Below the pieces are notes generated by a model. It worked only from the letters and a program-made list of their open reading frames with translations, did not search any database and had not been told where the DNA came from. From NCBI RefSeq assembly GCF_025994315.1, contig NZ_BAQE01000001.1: a stretch of 64,000 nucleotides of DNA; one strand, 5' to 3'. A program made the translations under genes and the position numbers. Origin of the DNA: Swaminathania salitolerans (lineage in GTDB: Bacteria > Pseudomonadota > Alphaproteobacteria > Acetobacterales > Acetobacteraceae). Shown piece after piece: positions 35,922-45,025 of this stretch. The first letter of the stretch is position 1, and each line of letters opens with the position of its first letter.

Positions 35922-37396
35922 CGTCGACTCCTGCACGCATCGATCCGGCAAGACCCGGCCATGACGGAGAGACCCGCTCGGAATCCCGATCGCCCGGGGG
36001 GGCATGTCAGGGCATGACCGGTTTCATCCGTCAGGGAGAGGCCCTGACACCGTTCCATTTCGCGCTGGACGAAGCGCAATGGCGCACGCTTCTGACACGG
36101 ACGCCCGGCTGGTTCATCGCCCATTGGTGCGACGATACGCGCGCCTATGCCCTGTTCCTCGATCAGGAAACGCCGCTTCTGGCCAGCACGCCGCTGATCG
36201 AGGGACGATATTTCGCCCTGTCCGCCGCCCTCCCCCCGGCATCCTGGCCCGAACGTATCGCCCAGGATCTCTGGGGGAGCCTGCCTCTGAACGCCAGCGA
36301 TACCGAGCCCGCCATCGATCGTGGCGGCTGGGCGAGCATCTCGCCGCTCTCGCGACGCTCCGTCCAGTCGGATCATGCGCCACCCGATCCGATTCTGGTC
36401 GACTCCCTCCAGACCGACATGCAGCCTCTCGCCTGGCGAAAGCAGCGCCTGATCCCCGGAGCCGCTCACAGGGGCCTGTTGCGGGATCTGCAGGGGCGCC
36501 GCCCGGAGGAGGCCCTGCCTCTGCTCGGTCGTCTGCACGCGGCTGCCTTCGTCGCGGGGCCGCTTGCCTATACGCGCGCCATCGAACAGGCCCTGGGTCT
36601 CGTCCCGTCGGCAGAGATGCGCGATGCCCGGATCCTTCTGTCCGAAGTCGAGCGGATCGTCGTCCATTGTCGCGATATCGCCCTCATGGCCCGCCTCGCC
36701 GGCTTTCCGCTGCTCGCCACCCATGCCGCTCTGGCCGAGGATCTCTGCGCTTCTCTCTGCGCCGATCATGGCGGCAACCGGCGCCTTGCCGATTCCCTCA
36801 CGCCCGAAGGGATCGCACCGGGGCTCGATATCCGCGCGCTCGCCCGGCATCTTCACGATGCGATGATGCCGAGACTGCCCGTTCTCGAGGGGCTGCACGG
36901 CCGGATGGCCGAGAGGCTCGAGGGACTCGGGCGCCTCTCCCCTTCGCGCGCCGAATATCACTGCATCGGCGGACTTGCCGGACGCGCATCGGGTCGCTCG
37001 TTCGATCTGCGCCAGCGTGAGGACGACATGCGCCACGTCCCCGGCCGCGCCGGATCGCACCTCTCCGGTGACGGCTGGGCCAGGCAAAGCCTGCGGCTTG
37101 CCGAGATCCGGGATTCGCTCCGGCGCATCGAGCGCGTCTCGTCGCAATTCGGGGCCACGCTCCCCGCCCGCCCCGAGCCGGGCGCGGGGAGCGGCGAAGG
37201 GATCGGCGCGGTAGAGGGGCCGCATGGCGAGATATGGTGCTGGGTGCGCCTGAAGGATTCCTGTCTCGACGGATTCTATCTGCGCGATCCGGCGCTCGGT
37301 CTGCTCTGCGTGCTTCCTTCGCTTCTGCGCGACTGCGAGGATGACCGGCTCGTTCTTGCCTCGTTCGGCTTCGATCCCGGCGGAGCCGAACTCTGA
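35918..37396 (+). CDS. HyfG/HycE-like large-subunit protein lacking all NiFe ligands
   Basis: A 492-residue soluble protein. Residues about 30-150 resemble the NuoC-like domain and about 165-490 the NuoD/HycE-like domain. In hydrogenases the first ligand pair lies in RxCGICxxxH; here the region reads GRLHAAAFVAGPLAYTRAIE, with no cysteine. The C-terminal DPCxxC is replaced by DPALGLLC. The overall match RLHxxxxVAxxLAYTRAIEQALG and SEVERIVVHCRDIA is closest to the Ehr type, which also lacks Ni-Fe. An ATG overlapping the HyfF-like stop couples it to the operon. No small subunit (HyfI) or ferredoxin gene follows. Confidence 0.72.
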   Translation: MTSTPARIDPARPGHDGETRSESRSPGGACQGMTGFIRQGEALTPFHFALDEAQWRTLLTRTPGWFIAHWCDDTRAYALFLDQETPLLASTPLIEGRYFALSAALPPASWPERIAQDLWGSLPLNASDTEPAIDRGGWASISPLSRRSVQSDHAPPDPILVDSLQTDMQPLAWRKQRLIPGAAHRGLLRDLQGRRPEEALPLLGRLHAAAFVAGPLAYTRAIEQALGLVPSAEMRDARILLSEVERIVVHCRDIALMARLAGFPLLATHAALAEDLCASLCADHGGNRRLADSLTPEGIAPGLDIRALARHLHDAMMPRLPVLEGLHGRMAERLEGLGRLSPSRAEYHCIGGLAGRASGRSFDLRQREDDMRHVPGRAGSHLSGDGWARQSLRLAEIRDSLRRIERVSSQFGATLPARPEPGAGSGEGIGAVEGPHGEIWCWVRLKDSCLDGFYLRDPALGLLCVLPSLLRDCEDDRLVLASFGFDPGGAEL

Positions 37397-37439
37397 CCGG
37401 AAGCGCCGGGCGTTTTCCTGCACCAGGCGTTCTCCTAAG

Positions 37440-38771
37440 TCAGGCGTTCTCCTGCGTCCGGATCTCGGTCGCGGGTTGCATGGAGGAGCTGACGGCGCGC
37501 CACAACCGTGTCGTGAACATGACCAGACTGGTGAACGCCGTCGCGTAGCAGGCTCCGGCGAGCGACCATTGCGATGTCAGCAGAACGAGCAGTGGAAAAT
37601 AGGCAAGCGTGATCCAGGTGCGATTGGTCATGAGAAACCCGATCTGCCCCAGAACCGTCAGCAGCGGCTCGAGCGGTACGACCAGAAGGGTGAGCACCGC
37701 CGAGACCAGCATGACCGAGATATAATAGGTCGTGCCCCGTACATGGATGTGAAGCATCAGCGCGAAGATGTGCCCGCCGAAAAAGGCCGCGACCAGAAGC
37801 AACAGAACCGACACGCCGCATAGCAGGAAGAAGATCTTCCAGGTGAGCCGCTTGAGGCCGGACCAGTCCTGACGGTCGCGCATCTTGACCAGTTCGGGAT
37901 AGAGCACCGGCGCCAGCATCTGGGCCGGCGTCACGATCCCGTCTGCGATCTGTCGGCAGATCCGGAACACCGCGGCATCCGCCGAGCCGAGAAGCGAGCC
38001 AACGATGAGGGTCCCGACATGACCCGACACCGCGCCGAGCGTCTGGTTGATGGTGGTGGAGCGGGTGAATTGCCACATGCCGGGCAGGCGCCAGCGCCAC
38101 TGGGAGAAAACGTCTTCCGGGCCGATCCGCAATCCGATCCGGTCGCGCAGGGTCCGCAATGCGAAAAAGAGAAAGAGCCCGTAATCGAGCAGAACCGCTC
38201 CGGCCCAGACGAGAATGAAATACTCCAGCCCGAGATGCAGCACGAAGCCCACGCCGGTACCGATCGTGCGGAAAACTGCCGTGATGCTGTCGCTGACCGG
38301 AACGAGATGAAACCGCTCCGTCAGGCGGAGAACGCCGTTGCTCCAGCCCGTGTACATGAAGGGCGCCACCAGAGCGTAGCCATAGGCGAGACCGCGGATC
38401 GTCGGAGACCAGTGAGCGACGTGACTGTAGATGGTGACCGAGACGAGTCCGATGACCAGCGCCCCGATCGAGGAGGCCAGATCGAGCCGGATGCAGAACC
38501 CCAGAATGCGGCGCAGGGTCTCGAGATCCCGCCGGGCATAGGGCTCGTTGCCGAAACGGATGAGCGTCTGCCAGGACTGCATGCGCGAGAGAGTCGATGC
38601 CATGATCCCCAGGGAGTGGATGAGGATCAGGAAGCCGAACTGCGTGAGGCCGAGGGCCCGGACGGCAAAGGCGATATAGGCAAAGCTGCATATCGCCGTC
38701 GCGATACGCCCCAATGTCAGGAAACTGACATTGTTCACGATACGGCGTCCGGCAGAGGACTGTTTCGACAT
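37440..38771 (-). CDS. Oligosaccharide flippase family protein (MOP superfamily)
   Basis: A 443-residue membrane protein with about 12-14 helices, beginning MSKQSSAGRRIVNNVSFLTL and with ALGLTQFGFLILIHSLGI, typical of Wzx-like flippases and polysaccharide exporters. Such proteins move lipid-linked glycans across the inner membrane. The open frame extends 69 codons upstream, into the selO promoter region. I chose the ATG at 38769-38771 as the first position giving the family N-terminus, although no clear ribosome-binding site precedes it. It is divergent from selO and converges on the Ehr-like operon. Confidence 0.82.
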   Translation of the reverse strand: MSKQSSAGRRIVNNVSFLTLGRIATAICSFAYIAFAVRALGLTQFGFLILIHSLGIMASTLSRMQSWQTLIRFGNEPYARRDLETLRRILGFCIRLDLASSIGALVIGLVSVTIYSHVAHWSPTIRGLAYGYALVAPFMYTGWSNGVLRLTERFHLVPVSDSITAVFRTIGTGVGFVLHLGLEYFILVWAGAVLLDYGLFLFFALRTLRDRIGLRIGPEDVFSQWRWRLPGMWQFTRSTTINQTLGAVSGHVGTLIVGSLLGSADAAVFRICRQIADGIVTPAQMLAPVLYPELVKMRDRQDWSGLKRLTWKIFFLLCGVSVLLLLVAAFFGGHIFALMLHIHVRGTTYYISVMLVSAVLTLLVVPLEPLLTVLGQIGFLMTNRTWITLAYFPLLVLLTSQWSLAGACYATAFTSLVMFTTRLWRAVSSSMQPATEIRTQENA

Positions 38772-38883
38772 GGAGGGGTTTTGAACGCCCGGTTCGCAAA
38801 TGGAAAGGGAGGGAAGAAAAAAACTTTGCCAATGGCGCATCCGGGACCAAGTGAAGGACAAACCAGCCCGATCGAGGTCCATC

Positions 38884-40314
38884 GTGAGTCTTTCCCTGCG
38901 CGCCGCACCCTTTCCCGACACCATGGCGATCGCCGCCGATCCCGCCCGGCTCGAAACACCGCGCCTGATCGCACTCAATTCTTCCCTGGCCGGAGATCTC
39001 GATCTCCCGCCCGACTGGCTCGCCGGACCGGACGGCGTGGCCTTTCTCGCGGGGCAGGCCCTGCCGGACGGGATACGCCCCGTCGCGCAGGCCTATGCCG
39101 GCCATCAGTTCGGGCAGTTCGTCCCGCAGCTCGGAGACGGACGTGCCCATCTTCTGGGCGTGGTGACCGATATGTCGGGCCAGACGCGCGATATCCAGCT
39201 CAAGGGATCCGGCCCCACGCCCTTTTCGCGCAGGGGGGACGGGTTGGCGGCGCTCGGACCGGTGCTGCGCGAATATCTGGTGAGCGAGGGCATGGCGGCA
39301 CTCGGTGTACCGACGACGCGCAGCCTGGCCGCACTCCTGACAGGCGAGCGCGTCTGGCGGGACACGCCGCAGCCCGGAGCCATCCTCGTCCGGGTGGCGA
39401 CGAGCCATCTGCGCGTCGGAACGTTCCAGTATTTCGCCGCCCGGGAGAACCGCGAGGCCCTGGACTTCCTGAGCGCTCTGGCCATCGAACGCCATTATCC
39501 CGACGCGGCGGACACCGCGCATCCCGTCAGGACACTCTACGAAAAAGTCGTGAACGCGCAGGCGGATCTTGTCGCGCAGTGGATGAGTCTCGGCTTCGTC
39601 CACGGCGTGATGAATACCGACAACATGGCGCTTTCGGGCGAGACGATCGATTACGGTCCCTGCGCCTTTCTGGACGTCTATCGCCCCGATACGGTCTTTT
39701 CGGCAATCGATCGGGACGGTCGGTACCGGTTCGAGAACCAGCCACGCATGGCGGGCTGGAATCTCGCACGACTGGCAGAGACCCTCCTGCCGCTGATCGA
39801 TTCCGATGAGGACAGGGCCCTGTCATGGGCACAGACGGCGCTCTCGGGTTTCGGCCCGGCTTACGAGGCGCATTATCTTGCCCGGATGCGCCGCAAGCTC
39901 GGCCTCCAGCTGAGCGAGGAGGCCGACATGGCCCTCGTGAGCGACCTCCTCGCCATGATGACGCGGCGGGAACTGGACTATACCCTCACCTTCCGCCGTC
40001 TCTCGAACGGCCTCTCCCTGACGGAAGGAGAGACCGATGACGGGGAAGAAAACTGGATCGCACGATGGAAGGCGAGACAGGCGCGCGAATCCCGGTCGCG
40101 GGACGATCAGCTCGCTTCCATGCGGGAAACCAACCCCGCCATCATTCCGCGCAATCATCGTATCGCCCAGGCGATCGCGGCAGCGGAGCAGGGAGATTAT
40201 TCCCCGTTCCGCACGCTGCTGACGCATATCGCCACACCCTTTCGTGACGATCCGGATTACGCGACCCCGCCCATGCCCGCAGAACGCGTTACGACGACCT
40301 ATTGCGGCACCTGA
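38884..40314 (+). CDS. selO: Protein adenylyltransferase SelO (YdiU family)
   Basis: A 476-residue pseudokinase-fold enzyme that AMPylates proteins, and in E. coli targets redox-linked metabolic enzymes (E. coli SelO: 478). Recognised blocks are AYAGHQFGQFVPQLGDGRA, IQLKGSGPTPFSRRGDG, LREYLVSEGMAALGVPTTR and HGVMNTDNMALSGETIDYG, with the Mg-binding Asn and Asp in the last. The GTG at 38884 is chosen: GAGG lies seven bases upstream and it gives the family N-terminus LSLRAAPFP. The C-terminus TTYCGT keeps the cysteine found near the end of bacterial members. Confidence 0.93.
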   Translation: MSLSLRAAPFPDTMAIAADPARLETPRLIALNSSLAGDLDLPPDWLAGPDGVAFLAGQALPDGIRPVAQAYAGHQFGQFVPQLGDGRAHLLGVVTDMSGQTRDIQLKGSGPTPFSRRGDGLAALGPVLREYLVSEGMAALGVPTTRSLAALLTGERVWRDTPQPGAILVRVATSHLRVGTFQYFAARENREALDFLSALAIERHYPDAADTAHPVRTLYEKVVNAQADLVAQWMSLGFVHGVMNTDNMALSGETIDYGPCAFLDVYRPDTVFSAIDRDGRYRFENQPRMAGWNLARLAETLLPLIDSDEDRALSWAQTALSGFGPAYEAHYLARMRRKLGLQLSEEADMALVSDLLAMMTRRELDYTLTFRRLSNGLSLTEGETDDGEENWIARWKARQARESRSRDDQLASMRETNPAIIPRNHRIAQAIAAAEQGDYSPFRTLLTHIATPFRDDPDYATPPMPAERVTTTYCGT

Positions 40315-40366
40315 CCCGGATACGAACACGGATTCGGGATCGGGATCGGGCAGGAACGCGCGCCCG

Positions 40367-41284
40367 TCACGACGGAGCGAGGCGCCGGCGCAGCTTGCCC
40401 AGCTCGCGCCTTCCCTCGATCAGGAGACCATGCGCGGAGAGCGCCGTTTCCTTGACGTCGAAAAGGGTGACATCCCCGGCGGCGGAGAGTGTGTGCATCC
40501 CCTCCAGATAGGGTGCGAAACGCTGCGGGATCGGCAGGACCTCCCCGGCCCGGGTCTCGACCCGGGTGGGGGTGAGGCTGTCGAACCAGAGCGGACGAAT
40601 GCCGCCCCCATAGGTACGCGAGCAATCCTGGACCGGAAGCATGAGAACACCGTCGATCACGACGGGCGTCCCGCCGGGACGCGCGCTTGCGGGGTCGATG
40701 CGTACCGGATTCTGCGGATGCCGATGCCATGGGCCGCAAAGGGACCCGGCAAAGGCGACATGCAGGCAGCTCGGCGCCTTTTTTGCAGCGCCCATCGGGG
40801 TATAGATGAGCCACCACAGATCGTCCCTGCGACAGAGCGTCGCATCGACGGCGATCTCACCTCCCAGATCGATCTCGCAGGCAGGCTCCCACCGGTCGGG
40901 GAACTGCGTGGCCCGATACAGGGTCTGCGTGCCCGAACGATGCGCCTCTGGCAGCATCCAGAACGCGCCCTCCGCCTCGAGCACCTGCGGATAGGAGAGA
41001 TGCCACGCCTCGCGCAGGACGATCTCCTTGCGGACGAGACGATAATCCGGGTCGAAGACGCAGAGTTCGATCTCACCGATCCGGTTGCGGTAATCATAGA
41101 CCTCGAGAAAGACGTGAAGCTGCCCTTCATGCCACACGCCGAACGGATCCGCCCGGAACTGGAACGCACGCGGCATGGCGGGAAGCCAGCGAAACGGGAT
41201 ATCGCTCCAGTCGTTCTCGACAAGCAGGCGGGAGACGGGCGCGCCCAGAATGCCGGTTCTCCAGATATCCTTGCGCAACGCCAT
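40367..41284 (-). CDS. Beta-propeller protein related to GINT1 N-terminal domain / GH43-like fold
   Basis: A 305-residue cytoplasmic protein. ADPFGVWHEGQLHVFLEVYD, LREAWHLSYPQVLEAEG, FWMLPEAHRSGTQTLYRAT and HPQNPVRIDPASARPGG match the five-bladed propeller found in the N-terminal half of glucosamine inositolphosphorylceramide transferase-like proteins, which in bacteria often occurs near glycan genes. The flippase two genes away fits a surface polysaccharide or lipid-glycosylation role, but the reaction is unknown. The start ATG has GGAGGGAAAG upstream. Confidence 0.7.
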   Translation of the reverse strand: MALRKDIWRTGILGAPVSRLLVENDWSDIPFRWLPAMPRAFQFRADPFGVWHEGQLHVFLEVYDYRNRIGEIELCVFDPDYRLVRKEIVLREAWHLSYPQVLEAEGAFWMLPEAHRSGTQTLYRATQFPDRWEPACEIDLGGEIAVDATLCRRDDLWWLIYTPMGAAKKAPSCLHVAFAGSLCGPWHRHPQNPVRIDPASARPGGTPVVIDGVLMLPVQDCSRTYGGGIRPLWFDSLTPTRVETRAGEVLPIPQRFAPYLEGMHTLSAAGDVTLFDVKETALSAHGLLIEGRRELGKLRRRLAPS

Positions 41285-41418
41285 ATCGCTTTCCCTCCTC
41301 GATCACGGGAGGGGTGGTTACCACCAACGCCTTCGGTTGCAAATCATGTCAGGCGACGAAACTCCGGCAGAAAGCGGCGACGGACCGGGGAAGCCCGGCG
41401 CCTTCCGGCTGCGGTCGC

Positions 41419-41898
41419 CTATCTGAGATCGACGCGGACGCCTGCCCGGGGGGCGGCGGGATCTGTCCGGGCCTCGAGCTGAACCTGCTCCGGCCGTGCT
41501 CCCGCACTCACGATCCGGTCTGCCACGGCCTGACCGTCCTCGCGAATCAGATGCTCGAGCGCCTCGACCTGGGCCCCCGGACTTCCGACGCGCGGAGAGA
41601 CCACCGACACGACGAACAGGAGCGAGGGCTGTCTGGCCAGAGCGCGTTTCGTCGCGCGGTCGACGGCCGGTGCCCATGCTTCCTCCGGCGTTCCCGCCAC
41701 GATCGCAAGAAAAGGCGCAGGGGCGGGCTTCGCGGGTGGGGCGGGCGGAATATGGGGCCGGGGCGGCTTTCCCGCATCGGGATTGAACAGACGCTGTCCG
41801 GGTGGGGCGCAGCCCGAAACCAGGACCGTGGCCAGAGCAGCGACTGCATATCGCGCAAGGCGAACCTTCAGGAAAGCACGGCTGGAAGCATTCGTCAT
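41419..41898 (-). CDS. Putative lipoprotein, unknown function
   Basis: A 159-residue protein. The N-terminal signal runs to VSGCAPPG, a lipobox with the cysteine near residue 30. A proline-rich spacer (GKPPRPHIPPAPPAKPAPAP) suited to crossing the periplasm follows, and then about 100 residues with an alternating helix/strand pattern ending VQLEARTDPAAPRAGVRVDLR. The tail resembles the last part of OmpA-like peptidoglycan-binding domains, but the key residues are not clear. The ATG at 41898 has GAGG eight bases upstream. It is divergent from gap. Confidence 0.65.
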   Translation of the reverse strand: MTNASSRAFLKVRLARYAVAALATVLVSGCAPPGQRLFNPDAGKPPRPHIPPAPPAKPAPAPFLAIVAGTPEEAWAPAVDRATKRALARQPSLLFVVSVVSPRVGSPGAQVEALEHLIREDGQAVADRIVSAGARPEQVQLEARTDPAAPRAGVRVDLR

Positions 41899-41970
41899 CG
41901 TCATGACCTCAAGAACTTTCGGGAAGACCGGACACAAGCTGGAGAGCGATAACAGAAACACCAATTTTTA

Positions 41971-41985
41971 CGAAATTTTCGAAAA
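41971..41985. promoter_or_regulatory. AT-rich overlapping palindromes upstream of gap
   Basis: CGAAATTTTCG (41971-41981) and TTTTCGAAAA (41976-41985) overlap inside an unusually AT-rich patch of the intergenic region before gap. This is likely promoter or operator DNA. I cannot name the regulator. Confidence 0.35.
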
Positions 41986-42076
41986 GTTTTTAAGCCGCCC
42001 CCTCTCGTCTCGCGATCCAAGAATGCTATGCAAGACGCTCTTAATAACGAAACCGCCAAATGGCCGGGAGACGACA

Positions 42077-43096
42077 ATGGCAGTGAAGATCGCGATCAAC
42101 GGGTTTGGACGTATCGGACGTCTGGTTCTGCGTGGTATCATTGAAAGCGGGCGCACGGATGTCGTGCCGGTTGCGATCAACGATCTCGGCTCGGTCGAAG
42201 CCAACGCCCATCTTCTGGCCTATGATTCGGTTCACGGACGCCTGCCGGGCACGGTGCGCGTCGAGGGTGACAGCCTGATCATCGAGGCCAATGGCCGCAC
42301 CTACGGCCCGATCCGCGTCTCGGCTGAGCGCGACCCGACAGCCGTGCCGTTCCAGGATGTCGATGTGGCGATGGAATGCACGGGTCTGTTCACGACCAAG
42401 GAAAAGGCCTCCGCCCTTCTGAAGGCCGGTGCACGCAAGGTCATCATCTCCGCCCCCGGCACCGATGTGGATGCGACCATCGTGTACGGCGTGAACAACG
42501 CCATGCTGACGCCGGACATGACGGTGATCTCCAACGCCTCCTGCACGACCAACTGTCTTGCGCCGGTTGCCAAGGTTCTGGACGAGGCATTCGGAATCGA
42601 ATGCGGCTATATGGTGACCATCCACTCCTATACGGGAGATCAGCGCACGGTCGACACGCATCACCGCGATCCCCGTCGCGCCCGTGCAGCCGCGCTGAAC
42701 ATGATCCCGACCTCCACCGGCGCCGCGAAGGCGATCGGCCTCGTCCTGCCGCATCTGAAGGGACGTCTGGACGGCACCTCGATCCGCGTTCCCACGCCGA
42801 ACGTCTCGGTCGTGTCGCTCGATTTCATCCCGACCCGCGCTCCGGCCTCCATCGAAGCCGTGAACAACGCGCTGCGCGAGGCTGCCGGTGGCGCGCTGAA
42901 GGGCGTGCTCGATTACAACGAGGCACCGCTGGTGAGCACGGATTTCAACCACTCCTTCGCCTCGTCGACCTTCGACGCAACCCAGACCGCTCTGGTCGAT
43001 GGCGGCAAGATGGTGCGCGTCTGCGCGTGGTACGACAATGAGTGGGGCTTCTCGAACCGCATGTCGGATACGGCAGCGCTTTTCGGCAGCCTGTAA
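42077..43096 (+). CDS. gap: Glyceraldehyde-3-phosphate dehydrogenase
   Basis: A 339-residue glycolytic enzyme that converts glyceraldehyde-3-phosphate and phosphate to 1,3-bisphosphoglycerate. The NAD-binding start AVKIAINGFGRIGRLVLR and the active site SNASCTTNCLAPVAKVLD, with Cys156, are intact, as is the C-terminal WYDNEWGFSNRM. The ATG at 42077 follows GGGAGACGAC. The frame continues far upstream without similarity. pgk follows 20 nt later, so the two consecutive glycolytic enzymes share a transcript. Confidence 0.97.
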   Translation: MAVKIAINGFGRIGRLVLRGIIESGRTDVVPVAINDLGSVEANAHLLAYDSVHGRLPGTVRVEGDSLIIEANGRTYGPIRVSAERDPTAVPFQDVDVAMECTGLFTTKEKASALLKAGARKVIISAPGTDVDATIVYGVNNAMLTPDMTVISNASCTTNCLAPVAKVLDEAFGIECGYMVTIHSYTGDQRTVDTHHRDPRRARAAALNMIPTSTGAAKAIGLVLPHLKGRLDGTSIRVPTPNVSVVSLDFIPTRAPASIEAVNNALREAAGGALKGVLDYNEAPLVSTDFNHSFASSTFDATQTALVDGGKMVRVCAWYDNEWGFSNRMSDTAALFGSL

Positions 43097-43116
43097 GACG
43101 AACAGGAGAACTGGGC

Positions 43117-44334
43117 ATGACCAGCTTCAAGACACTCGACGATCTGTCACCCGAAGGAAAGCGCGTCCTGCTGCGCGCCGACCTCAACGTCCCGGTGCGC
43201 GAAGGCGCGATCACGGATACGACGCGGATCGACAGGGTGATTCCGACGATCTGCGAGCTCGCCGACAAGGGAGCGCGCGTCATCGTGCTGAGTCATTTCG
43301 ATCGACCGAAAGGCCAGGTCGTGCCCAGCATGTCTCTCGCCCCGGTCGCCGAGATGCTGGAATCGAAGATCCAGCACAAGGTTCACTTCGTTCCCGAATG
43401 CGTCGGCCCCAAGGCTGAGGAAGCTGTGGCTTCCCTCAAGGATGGCGAGGTTCTCGTTCTGGAGAACACGCGCTTCCACGCCGGCGAGGAAAAGAACGAC
43501 GCCGCATTCACGGCCATGATGGCCCGTCTCGGCGATTACTACGTCAATGACGCGTTCTCTGCCGCGCATCGCGCCCATGCCTCGACCGAAGGACTGGCCC
43601 GCCATCTGCCATCCTTTGCCGGTCGCCTGATGGAAGCGGAGCTGAACGCTCTCTCGGCCGCGCTCGAAAAGCCGGAGCGTCCCGTCGGTGCCCTGATCGG
43701 GGGTGCGAAGATCTCGACCAAGCTCGATCTGATCGGCAACGTCATCGGCAAGGTCGATGTGCTGTTCATCGGCGGCGCGATGGCCAACACGTTCCTGGCC
43801 GCGCAGGGTGTCGCTGTCGGCACCTCGCTCCAGGAAGCCGAGATGCACGACACGGCCCGGAAGATTCTCGATCAGGCGCGCGCCGGTGGATGCGAGATCG
43901 TCCTGCCCGTCGATGCTGTCATCGCCCGGGAATTCCGCGCAGGCGCCCCCTCCGAAGTCGTCGCGATCGACCGGGTGCCGGACGACGCCATGATTCTGGA
44001 TGCCGGACCGGAAACCGTCGCGCTGATCGAGTCGAAACTGGAAACCCTCAGGACGCTCGTCTGGAACGGTCCGCTCGGCGCCTTCGAGATCGCTCCGTTC
44101 GACGCCGCGACAGTCGCTGTCGCCCGCAAGGCGGCCGCCCTGACCGACGAAGGAAAGCTCAAGACCATCGCCGGTGGTGGCGATACCGTCTCGGCGCTGC
44201 GTCATGCCGGAGTCGCTGACAGGATGACCTATGTCTCCACGGCGGGCGGCGCGTTCCTCGAATGGCTCGAAGGCAAGCTCCTGCCCGGGATCGCGGTCCT
44301 GACGGATGCCGCGCGCCACGTCTTCCCGGTCTGA
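43117..44334 (+). CDS. pgk: Phosphoglycerate kinase
   Basis: A 405-residue enzyme that makes ATP and 3-phosphoglycerate from 1,3-bisphosphoglycerate. Family blocks are GKRVLLRADLNVPVREG near the start, VLENTRFHAGEEKND, FVNDAFSAAHRAHAST-like YYVNDAFSAAHRAHAS, LIGGAKISTKLDLI and the C-terminal AGGGDTVSALRHAG. The ATG at 43117 has AGGAG ten bases upstream, after the gap stop. Confidence 0.97.
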   Translation: MTSFKTLDDLSPEGKRVLLRADLNVPVREGAITDTTRIDRVIPTICELADKGARVIVLSHFDRPKGQVVPSMSLAPVAEMLESKIQHKVHFVPECVGPKAEEAVASLKDGEVLVLENTRFHAGEEKNDAAFTAMMARLGDYYVNDAFSAAHRAHASTEGLARHLPSFAGRLMEAELNALSAALEKPERPVGALIGGAKISTKLDLIGNVIGKVDVLFIGGAMANTFLAAQGVAVGTSLQEAEMHDTARKILDQARAGGCEIVLPVDAVIAREFRAGAPSEVVAIDRVPDDAMILDAGPETVALIESKLETLRTLVWNGPLGAFEIAPFDAATVAVARKAAALTDEGKLKTIAGGGDTVSALRHAGVADRMTYVSTAGGAFLEWLEGKLLPGIAVLTDAARHVFPV

Positions 44335-44474
44335 TTTCCAGCCCGGACAGAACGACCGGGGGCGGTTGCATCACGTTTGGTTTCCTTCTGATACAATCGC
44401 CCCTTTCCGTTTGCTTTCCCTCCCTGCCCTTCGATACTGATTCCGTATCCTGAAACGGCACGGAGGGCGACGCG

Positions 44475-44888
44475 ATGCGCCTTGGACCTGCGCTGATCGT
44501 CGGCTTGACACTCCCTCTCGCCCTGCATGGCGCCGACGCCGCCACACCGCAGCACGATGCGGCGAAATCCGGATTTTCTTCCGCAGCACCCTATACGCTC
44601 ACTCCCCGCGATGCGGTCGAACCCCTCATCAGACAGGCGACATTGCGTGCGACCGCCAGGGCGGTCACGGCCCCCGGCGCCTTCACGGATGCCCCCCTGC
44701 CCGATGACGAGATCGACGCTCCCAGGGAGCGCGTATCCGACAATGCCGCGCAGATCCGCCCCGACTTCTTCAGACGGAACCATCATGTCGTGGGAGACGC
44801 CCTGAGCGGAGGGGCCGCTGTCAACGATCAGAGGCGCGGCCACGGCTCGATGGCGGCTGGTCTGGCCGTCGCGATCCCGATGGACTGA
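44475..44888 (+). CDS. Small secreted protein, unknown function
   Basis: A 137-residue protein beginning MRLGPALIVGLTLPLALHG with an AxA-type cleavage site (GADAA), so it is probably exported to the periplasm. The mature part is polar with few hydrophobic stretches and no recognisable domain. It has a good GGAGG upstream of the ATG, supporting a real gene. It sits alone between pgk and the converging tpsB-like gene. Confidence 0.6.
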   Translation: MRLGPALIVGLTLPLALHGADAATPQHDAAKSGFSSAAPYTLTPRDAVEPLIRQATLRATARAVTAPGAFTDAPLPDDEIDAPRERVSDNAAQIRPDFFRRNHHVVGDALSGGAAVNDQRRGHGSMAAGLAVAIPMD

Positions 44889-44928
44889 AACACGAGGCGA
44901 TCTGCGCGGGAGGATACCCGGCGCACGA

Positions 44929-44946
44929 GATCCGGCATACCGGATC
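44929..44946. terminator. Hairpin between converging genes (possible terminator)
   Basis: GATCCGG and CCGGATC form a perfect 7-bp stem with a 4-nt loop, placed between a plus-strand gene and a minus-strand gene that converge. There is no T run, so the terminator call is uncertain. Confidence 0.35.
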
Positions 44947-45025
44947 TGTCGGGCCGGTTCCGGAGAGGACTCCGGAGCAACGGTTCAGCCCCCCCAACCG
45001 GGCATGGATGGGCGATGCGATGCCC

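Noticed and set aside
31789..37396. A functional [NiFe] hydrogenase-4 or formate hydrogenlyase
   Set aside because: The large subunit has none of the nickel-iron cysteine motifs, and there is no small subunit, ferredoxin subunit or maturation gene.
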